From positions 1 to 12,141 of the forward strand of contig DAOVXU010000029.1 in the NCBI GenBank assembly GCA_030635995.1: a stretch of DNA of 12,141 bases, read 5' to 3'. The notes beneath the pieces are model-generated. The model was given only the letters and a program-made list of their open reading frames with translations. It searched no databases and was not told the origin of the DNA. This stretch comes from Arcobacter sp. (GTDB lineage Bacteria; Campylobacterota; Campylobacteria; Campylobacterales; Arcobacteraceae). The position numbers were made by a program, and so were the translations under genes. This document shows positions 6,706-12,141 of this stretch, in pieces. How positions within the stretch are numbered: the stretch's first letter is position 1; every line of letters starts with the position of its first letter.

Positions 6706-7913
6706 TGAAAACCTTACTATATGCTCTACCTGCTGCATTACTATTATTCACTGGATGTGCTCAGAAAAAAAGTGAAGTTTACGCAGACTTTTTAATGCCA
6801 CCTAAAGAGATTACAAATATTAATGATGTTAAAGATATTAAAATAAATATTAAAAATATTCAAATCAATGGTTTATCTAAAAAAGCTAATAAAGATATAT
6901 CAAATCTTGTAAAGGGTAAATTATCTGCTTTAGTTTATAAAGAAAACTTTTTAAATGTATCAGATGATACTTTAGGTAAAAATTTTACAAAAGCTTCTAA
7001 AAATTATCATGGATATGGTAAATTTTATCAAGATAAACCAAACTACTCTATACTTGATGTAGATTTAAAAGTAAATGTTAAAAAAACATCGGGGACAGAA
7101 AAAGTTACTACTAAATTAGAATATCAAAGATACACTACAAAGTATGTAGGTAAAAAGTTTCCTCGTCCAGTTGGAGTTCCTAGTGGATCACCTACAATTA
7201 CAACTGCTACAAATAATGTACCATTTGTAAACTATGTAGTAACAGCTGATATGAATATTAAATTAACAAATGGGACAAAAAAAGTTGTATATACAAAAAC
7301 ATTTGCAAATTTAAAATTAACTAAAAAAATTGGTGGAAATTCAAAAGTTGTTACGGAACTACCCACAGACTTAAGTATAGTATCTGAACTATTAACAAAT
7401 AAATTAAGAGATATAGTATATGATCTATCTCCACATACAGTTTCAAGAAAATTGGTTGTAAATGAATTGGGTGATGCAAGTGTTGTAGCACTTATGAAAG
7501 CTACAGCATTTTCTGATGCAGCAGATAAACTTGATGGTGTAATCACTAAACAAGAAACTGCTATAGAGATAAAAATCAAAGAATTAACAGTTAAATATGA
7601 TACAGATATCAAAAAAGCTAAAGATCAAAAAGCTAAAGATAGTTTAACAGCATCTCATAAAAGTAAAATAAAAGGTTTATATAAACCTGTAGCTGCTGAT
7701 TATGAAAATATGGGTGTATTAAATGAAATATTAGGTGATATGGAGATGGCATCATACTTTTACGAAGAATCTAAAAAAGCTGATAGTTCAAATAGTCGTT
7801 TAGAGATATCATTAAATAGAATTAAAGATACAGTTGAAAAACAAAAAACACTAAAAACTATGTCTGTAAAGAAAAAATCAACGTATAAAAATAAAGACAA
7901 TAAGGATAGATAA
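6705..7913 (+). CDS. Lipoprotein, second of three paralogues, TPR-like C-terminus (402 aa)
   Basis: The lipobox is LFTGC with C18 as the lipidated Cys, followed by AQ. Residues 27-90 repeat the opening of its neighbours: a DFLMPPKEI segment, a strand (IKINIKNIQI) and a helix (KDISNLVKGKLSALV). The middle (115-215) is beta-rich and Lys/Thr-rich. The block from about 228 to 280 (ELLTNKLRDIVYDLSPHTV, GDASVVAL, AFSDAADKL) aligns with the third lipoprotein. A charged coil of about 45 residues follows (283-326, nearly all Lys, Glu, Asp, Ala and Thr). A TPR-like helix pair (DYENMGVLNEILGDMEMASYFYEE, about 332-355) and a Lys-rich tail complete it. AGGAG at 6693-6697 is a good ribosome binding site. 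Both ends overlap their neighbours as TAATG. The TPR-like part suggests a protein-protein role; no enzyme motif is seen. Confidence 0.75.
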   Translation: MKTLLYALPAALLLFTGCAQKKSEVYADFLMPPKEITNINDVKDIKINIKNIQINGLSKKANKDISNLVKGKLSALVYKENFLNVSDDTLGKNFTKASKNYHGYGKFYQDKPNYSILDVDLKVNVKKTSGTEKVTTKLEYQRYTTKYVGKKFPRPVGVPSGSPTITTATNNVPFVNYVVTADMNIKLTNGTKKVVYTKTFANLKLTKKIGGNSKVVTELPTDLSIVSELLTNKLRDIVYDLSPHTVSRKLVVNELGDASVVALMKATAFSDAADKLDGVITKQETAIEIKIKELTVKYDTDIKKAKDQKAKDSLTASHKSKIKGLYKPVAADYENMGVLNEILGDMEMASYFYEESKKADSSNSRLEISLNRIKDTVEKQKTLKTMSVKKKSTYKNKDNKDR

Positions 7914-9319
7914 TGAATACAAAACTAAAAATTTTATTCCCATTAATTGCACTAATTTTTGCTACAGGTTGTACGCAAAAAACAAAAATTGCTATGAAAG
8001 TTCCAGGTGAACTAAATGTAAAAGGTATACATAAAATTGCTGTTGTTGATTTTTCTAGTATAAAAGCTAATAGTGAAGCTGGTGTATATTCAGCAAATGA
8101 TGATCTTTTAAAACTTGCAAAAGATGAAGTTATAAATCTTTTTTGTAATGAACCATTTTATTCATTTTCAAATTTAGAGATTGAAACAAATATCAAAAAA
8201 ATTGATATTAATGCTGAGATAAAAGATAGATTTGATGGATTGTTATATGGTAAATTATGGTGGGTAACAACTCCAGAATATCAAAATATTATACCATCAA
8301 AAGCAAATCTTGAAAAATACACAATAGTTAAATATGTAAGTGGTAGATCTAAAAAAGGTAAAACATATTATAGCTATGCACATGTTACAACTGAAACTAA
8401 AGACAAAGCTTTTAATATGCACTATAGAGTTAAAAATGCAACATTAATGATGAGTTTAAATCTATACAAAGTTTCTAAAGATGGTAAAGTTTCTAAAGTT
8501 ACTGAAGTTTTTGAAGTTGCTAAAGGTAAATTTGATATCACAAATGGTAAATATTCAAATTTAATATCTTTAATAGGTGAACAAGAGAAACTTGATAAAT
8601 TTAAAAGTTTACAGAAAAAAGAATCAAGTTTCTTTGGATCAAAAACATCAAAAAAAGTTAATTCAGACTTTAAAATAACAAACATTATGACTACAATGCC
8701 ATCATCATATACATTAAATCAAATGCTAATAGCTAAGATTTCAAAAACTTTACAAAAGATGATCGCACCTACAACTCAAGAGTTTGAGATTGAGATAGAA
8801 AAAGGTGATAGCAAAGTTGAAAAAATGTTTGATTATTCTGCTTTTAATTCTATCTCATCTTATATAGTAGAGGAAAAATTAGCATTAGGAAATTCAAAAT
8901 TCTTTGAAGATTATTATGAAGTTGATTTCTTAGAAAATACTAAAAACATGTTAGCTTACAATGATAAAAAAGAGTTTGATGATAAAATTGTAGCTGCTGC
9001 TAAAAAAGCTAAAAAAGGTGAAGCTAAAAAAGAACCAGCTGTATATAAACCAATAGAAGCTAAAAAACTTGAAGAGTTAGCAACAGATCACTTAAAATCA
9101 ATTGCTCCTGATATATACAACTATGGTTTAGCAACTGAAGCTATTGGGAATTTTGAAAAATCTTTAGAGATTTATAGATATTTATTCAATGATATAGATG
9201 ATAAAAATCAACTATATGCAGATGGTATTGGTAGATCTCTTTTAGCTCTTGATATGGGTGATAAAGTTAGTGAAAAAACTTTAAACAAAATAAAAGCTAA
9301 AAAGAAAAATAGATTATAA
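7913..9319 (+). CDS. Lipoprotein with CsgG/TolB-N-like domain and TPR-like end, third paralogue (468 aa)
   Basis: The lipobox FATGC places the lipid on C20. The mature part begins MKVPGELNVKGIHKIAVVDF, a typical first strand of CsgG/LpoB/TolB-N-like domains. A helix (DLLKLAKDEVINLF) and strands with FDGLLYGKLWWV follow. A beta-rich middle (about 130-210) includes a Tyr-rich stretch. Residues 268-320 align with the second paralogue (helix, IAPTTQEFEIEIEKGDSKV, AFNSI). A Lys/Ala-rich coil (about 351-394) leads to a TPR-like pair (DIYNYGLATEAIGNFEKSLEIYRYL, then a second helix to about 447) and a basic tail. AAGGA at 7902-7906 drives translation; the start overlaps the previous stop. The next ATG is 2 bases after its stop. 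It is the closest of the three to a recognisable CsgG-like opening. Function is unknown; a structural outer-membrane role is inferred. Confidence 0.77.
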   Translation: MNTKLKILFPLIALIFATGCTQKTKIAMKVPGELNVKGIHKIAVVDFSSIKANSEAGVYSANDDLLKLAKDEVINLFCNEPFYSFSNLEIETNIKKIDINAEIKDRFDGLLYGKLWWVTTPEYQNIIPSKANLEKYTIVKYVSGRSKKGKTYYSYAHVTTETKDKAFNMHYRVKNATLMMSLNLYKVSKDGKVSKVTEVFEVAKGKFDITNGKYSNLISLIGEQEKLDKFKSLQKKESSFFGSKTSKKVNSDFKITNIMTTMPSSYTLNQMLIAKISKTLQKMIAPTTQEFEIEIEKGDSKVEKMFDYSAFNSISSYIVEEKLALGNSKFFEDYYEVDFLENTKNMLAYNDKKEFDDKIVAAAKKAKKGEAKKEPAVYKPIEAKKLEELATDHLKSIAPDIYNYGLATEAIGNFEKSLEIYRYLFNDIDDKNQLYADGIGRSLLALDMGDKVSEKTLNKIKAKKKNRL

Positions 9320-9321
9320 TT

Positions 9322-10485
9322 ATGAAAATATTACTAACAACACTTTTGTTATGTATATCGATATTAGCAGATACTATAAATGTATCTGTTAGTGTTGATG
9401 GTAAAGGATACAAAGCTAAAAAGAAAGCGAAGAAACTTGCTCAAAAGAAAGCTATTCAAAAATATATTTTAAACTCAAATAAAAATATTACAGATGATAT
9501 AGTTTCATCTGTAACTGATGAATATCCAGAGTATATTTTAGCATCAACACTTCAAGAGATGGAACGGGATGGCAAAAAAAGTAATTTTTTATATCAAGTA
9601 GAAGTAGAAGCTCAACTAATCAATAAAAAACTAGCATCTTTAGGACAAAGTATTCAAGGGTTAAGTACAAATTTTATTGTAGTTGAAGAACCTCTTAATT
9701 TAGAAAATATTGAATTCTTTTCAGATCAAGATTTTGTAATATATTATAAAATTTTACAACAAAATATAGCTGATATTATATCTAGTAAAATGGATGATAA
9801 TGGTTTTAAAGTTTCTAATATAGATACAAGTAGATACAAAAATTCTACAGGAGTATATTTTGATAATGATAGATCAAAATATGTCAAAGATAAAAAGTTT
9901 TTAAAAGGTATTAAAAAAGAACATTCAAGTGCAATTGCAATAAAATATAAAGTAGAATTTCTTACTATAATTGGAAATGATATTAAAGCAACATTATCTT
10001 TAAAACTTGAAGATATATCTACAAATAGCTCTGTATCACTAGGAAAACTTAGCTACACTATACCAATGGACAATTTTAGTATGAACTCTATAAAAGATAG
10101 TTTTTCTAAAGCTATTAAAAATATTGTTTCATTGATGCTAAATGATTTAACTACACAAGTTAGCCAAATAGTTCAAGCACGAAATAATCAACCTGTAATA
10201 GTATCTATAAACTTAAAATCAAAAAAAGTTGCCTTTAAAATCAAAAGAGAGATAAAAAAAGATCCAAATGTTTTTGATATAGTTATACAAAATAACAATT
10301 TAAAGTTTTATGTAAAAAGTGATGATGCTGAAGAGTTTTTATATGATAAACTATTACCAGTCGTTGAAGATAAATTAAATAAAGAGATAAAAGATAAGTA
10401 TATTTTAATCAACGGTAAAAATATAACATTAAATACAGATGGAAAAGATTTTAATAATAAAAATATTAGAATACTTTTCATATAA
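9322..10485 (+). CDS. Periplasmic FlgT-like protein (387 aa)
   Basis: The protein has a signal peptide with cleavage probably after LA at 16. C11 lies inside the hydrophobic core and does not form a proper lipobox. Residues 17-105 (VSVSVDGKGY, then a Lys/Ala helix AKKLAQKKAIQKYI, ILASTLQEMERDG and FLYQVEVEAQL) resemble the FlgT N-terminal domain, also found in FlgO/LPP20-like proteins. Residues about 118-285 look like a TolB-N-like alpha/beta domain (QQNIADIISSKMDDNGFKV). Residues 290-345 have a beta-alpha-beta-beta-alpha order (VIVSINL, KIKREI, FDIVIQ, LKFYV, AEEFLYDKLL). FlgT of Vibrio is of similar length and builds the flagellar H-ring. No flagellar gene is nearby, so a different ring or scaffold is possible. 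There is no clear ribosome binding site, so translation is probably coupled to the gene 2 bases upstream. The fold assignment is by eye. Confidence 0.68.
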   Translation: MKILLTTLLLCISILADTINVSVSVDGKGYKAKKKAKKLAQKKAIQKYILNSNKNITDDIVSSVTDEYPEYILASTLQEMERDGKKSNFLYQVEVEAQLINKKLASLGQSIQGLSTNFIVVEEPLNLENIEFFSDQDFVIYYKILQQNIADIISSKMDDNGFKVSNIDTSRYKNSTGVYFDNDRSKYVKDKKFLKGIKKEHSSAIAIKYKVEFLTIIGNDIKATLSLKLEDISTNSSVSLGKLSYTIPMDNFSMNSIKDSFSKAIKNIVSLMLNDLTTQVSQIVQARNNQPVIVSINLKSKKVAFKIKREIKKDPNVFDIVIQNNNLKFYVKSDDAEEFLYDKLLPVVEDKLNKEIKDKYILINGKNITLNTDGKDFNNKNIRILFI

Positions 10486-10496
10486 AAAGGGGTAAA

Positions 10497-11459
10497 ATGA
10501 AACACTTAATTTTAACTATATTATTTATAAGTTTTGGATTTAGTTCTCAAAATCCAATTTGGTTTTACAATCTTCCAACACTAGAAAATCAAATAATAGG
10601 TTATGGTGAAGCAACTAAACTATCTGATGCAAAAGCAGAGGCTAAAAATGAAATAGCTTCTGTAATATCTACTAAAGTTGAGAGTTATTTAAAAATAGAT
10701 AAAGTTACAACTAAAGATGGTATTGATAAAAGAGTTGAAAAGTCTATTAAAGTATCTACAAATATTAAACTTGAAGAGTTACATATAGAAGAGTCTGCTT
10801 TTATAAATGATAAATGGTATATTGCTATATCATACGACTATTCACCTTTTGCTGTAAAATTTAAAAAGCTTTTGGGTGGATATAATCTAGAAAATCAACA
10901 ACAAAATAACTATTTAGCAAAAACAAATTTATTTAAAAATTTAAATACAATTGTTAGCAAAAGATTAGATTATAAAATACACAATAAAAATAATATGTGG
11001 TATCTGTCATATAAAAATAGTTCTTTAAAATTAGGAACAAAAGACTTTGAAAATCTATTTACATTTAAAAATTCTAGTATAATAGAGTTAGAATTAAATC
11101 AAGATACTTTTGTTACAAATAATGATTTATCATTTAATATCTCCTCAAAAAAAGAGGGTTATGTAAGTATATTTTATATGGGAAGTAATGGTCAAATAGG
11201 ACTAATAAAAGACAACTTATCTATAACTAAGAATATAATGTATCCCACAAGTGATAAAATCATAGTAAAAAGTGATCCAAATAAAGATAAAAAATTTATG
11301 ATAGTAGTTATATATTCAACTAATAAAATTGATTTAAATGATTTTGAAAAGATTACAAAACAAAAAATTAGAAATACAAATTTTATTGATATGTTAAACT
11401 ATTTTAATAAATATGAATATCTAACTTATGTTAGTAAAGTTGTTAAATCCCAAAGATAA
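10497..11459 (+). CDS. Exported LPP20-DUF4384 two-domain protein (320 aa)
   Basis: A signal peptide of about 17 residues without lipobox Cys precedes an LPP20-like domain: NPIWFYNLP, IIGYGEAT, then the helix SDAKAEAKNEIASVISTKVESYL, and the strands WYIAISYDYSP (about 107-117). Residues about 195-275 match the DUF4384 pattern (LELNQDTFVTNNDLSFNIS, EGYVSIFYMGSNGQIGLI, then a strand IVVIYST). DUF4384 is thought to be a beta-sandwich domain found in secreted or surface proteins; its role is not known. The ribosome binding site AAGGGG ends 4 bases before the ATG. The gene lies 11 bases after the FlgT-like gene and ends the tightly packed right-arm set. Unlike the other two LPP20 proteins of this locus it is not lipidated, so it may be a soluble periplasmic partner. 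The domain calls are pattern-based. Confidence 0.78.
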   Translation: MKHLILTILFISFGFSSQNPIWFYNLPTLENQIIGYGEATKLSDAKAEAKNEIASVISTKVESYLKIDKVTTKDGIDKRVEKSIKVSTNIKLEELHIEESAFINDKWYIAISYDYSPFAVKFKKLLGGYNLENQQQNNYLAKTNLFKNLNTIVSKRLDYKIHNKNNMWYLSYKNSSLKLGTKDFENLFTFKNSSIIELELNQDTFVTNNDLSFNISSKKEGYVSIFYMGSNGQIGLIKDNLSITKNIMYPTSDKIIVKSDPNKDKKFMIVVIYSTNKIDLNDFEKITKQKIRNTNFIDMLNYFNKYEYLTYVSKVVKSQR

Positions 11460-11477
11460 TATTTAAGTATATATTGA

Positions 11478-11483
11478 TATAAT
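11478..11483 (+). promoter_or_regulatory. Extended -10 promoter for the CsgG-family gene
   Basis: TATAAT at 11478-11483 is preceded by TGA, giving the extended -10 form TGnTATAAT. A start near 11490 would leave a leader of about 20 nucleotides, with AAGG at 11498-11501 placed 8 bases before the ATG. No -35 is needed for this class. It suggests that csgG can be transcribed apart from the five genes upstream. Confidence 0.55.
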
Positions 11484-11509
11484 AGTAAAAAACTCACAAG
11501 GTACTTTTA

Positions 11510-12141
11510 ATGTATAAAATACTTTTACTATCTATATCAATACTCATATTTTCTGGTTGTTTATCAACTGAGATAAATATAGCTACATATAAACAATCGA
11601 TCAATATAAAAGAAAATATTCCTCAAGTTTGTAAATCAAATTTTAAACAAACTAAACCAACAGTAGCCGTTGTAAACTTTACAAATAACTCTACTTTTGG
11701 AACAGCAAAAATATCTACTAATAATTCAGATGCCTCTATAGGACTATTTGGATTCTCTTTAGGTGCCTCATCAAATAAGACAAATACTATTAAAACTGTT
11801 GAACCAAAATTAGCTAAAGCATTTATCCCTTTAATTGAAAAAATGATTTTAGATACAGGGGGAACTGAACTTTTTACAAGAACAGATTTAGATAAAGTAG
11901 ATACAGAATTAAAACTACAAGATAGTGGACTTCTTGATCCAAGTAGTATTGTTGAATTTGGGTTAAATTCTGGTGTAGAGTATATTATTACAGGTTCTAT
12001 TGATTATGTTGAGCATAACTTTAAAAACTATTCAAAAACTACAGGAACTTTAGCAAATGCAACATACAATACAGATAATACAAATTTAAAATTAGCTGCA
12101 ACTGGTTTGCATTTTATTAGTTCATTATTTGATGGTACTAC
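11510..12141 (+). CDS. CsgG-family outer-membrane lipoprotein, N-terminal part
   Basis: About 210 residues are present before the right window edge. The signal peptide carries the lipobox IFSGC (C17). The mature part shows the CsgG pattern: TVAVVNFTNNSTF (first strand), helix EPKLAKAFIPLIEKMILDTG, GTELFTRTDLDKVDTELKLQDSGLLDPSS and SGVEYIITGSIDYVEH (third strand). These match the family form 'AVVNF.N', 'R..L..v..E..L..sG' and 'Y.I.G.I'. A stretch of about 35 residues rich in Gly, Ser, Thr and Asn (61-95) lies between the first strand and the main helix. CsgG proteins are lipid-anchored and in curli systems form a nonameric export pore; other members (HfaB, LpoB-like) serve different roles. No curli subunit gene is seen in the window. 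The membrane-spanning hairpins, if present, lie partly beyond the edge, so pore formation cannot be judged. Confidence 0.85.
   Translation, partial: MYKILLLSISILIFSGCLSTEINIATYKQSINIKENIPQVCKSNFKQTKPTVAVVNFTNNSTFGTAKISTNNSDASIGLFGFSLGASSNKTNTIKTVEPKLAKAFIPLIEKMILDTGGTELFTRTDLDKVDTELKLQDSGLLDPSSIVEFGLNSGVEYIITGSIDYVEHNFKNYSKTTGTLANATYNTDNTNLKLAATGLHFISSLFDGT

Noticed and set aside
7232..8685. Minus-strand open frames at 7232-7612 and 8422-8685
   Set aside because: They are antisense to the second and third lipoprotein genes, lack good ribosome binding sites and show no recognisable domain.
9322..9370. Treating C11 of the FlgT-like protein as a lipobox Cys
   Set aside because: It sits inside the hydrophobic core with no small residue at -1 (LLLC), and a standard signal peptidase I site follows at residue 16.
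10308..10505. Minus-strand open frame opposite the end of the FlgT-like gene
   Set aside because: It is a short antisense shadow of a real gene with no supporting signals.
4366..11459. Calling the locus a flagellar FlgO/FlgP/FlgT cluster
   Set aside because: The LPP20 and FlgT-like domains fit, but no hook, rod, motor or export gene is present in 12 kb, so the flagellar label is not supported.
11510..12141. Calling the last gene a curli secretion csgG
   Set aside because: Only the CsgG family pattern is visible; there is no CsgA, CsgB, CsgE or CsgF gene in the window and the C-terminal part is missing.

Overview
The window is very AT-rich, with short intergenic gaps, AAGGA-type ribosome binding sites and -10 boxes of the TATAAT type without a clear -35. 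It also carries a histidine kinase with the AHQWRQPL H-box common in Campylobacterota. Together these suggest a chromosome segment of a Campylobacterota species, probably Arcobacter-like. That is an inference from style and protein families. No rRNA, tRNA, mobile element, CRISPR array or phage gene was seen.

Layout. The window is built around a divergent promoter region at about 5475-5679. The left arm (minus strand) reads: an LPP20-family lipoprotein with a cysteine pair (4869-5474), a 16-bp intercistronic RNA hairpin, a second small LPP20 lipoprotein (4366-4788), an MltC-like lytic transglycosylase (3205-4365), a periplasmic transglutaminase-like protein (1778-3208) and a membrane PAS sensor histidine kinase (388-1743). 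A separately promoted DEAD-box RNA helicase follows, whose start appears to be ATC and which runs off the left edge. The right arm (plus strand) reads: three tandem, distantly paralogous outer-membrane-type lipoproteins (5680-6705, 6705-7913, 7913-9319), a FlgT-like periplasmic protein (9322-10485), an LPP20-DUF4384 protein (10497-11459) and a CsgG-family lipoprotein with its own extended -10 promoter, cut by the right edge (from 11510).

How the genes may work together. Eleven of the twelve genes (all but the helicase) encode exported or membrane proteins, and six carry a lipobox. Within each arm the reading frames abut or overlap by 1-4 bases or lie a few bases apart, which suggests production in fixed proportions. 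LPP20, FlgT-like, TolB-N/CsgG-like and DUF4384 domains recur in outer-membrane ring and secretion assemblies, such as the Vibrio flagellar FlgO/FlgP/FlgT proteins, the Campylobacter FlgP basal disk and the CsgG pore. No flagellar, curli or secretion-substrate gene is visible here. The working hypothesis is an undescribed envelope complex: a lipoprotein ring or scaffold on the outer membrane (right arm plus the LPP20 proteins), helped by two peptidoglycan-directed proteins (lytic transglycosylase and transglutaminase-like) and perhaps monitored by the kinase. The domain calls come from reading motifs by eye. The assembly idea is inference.
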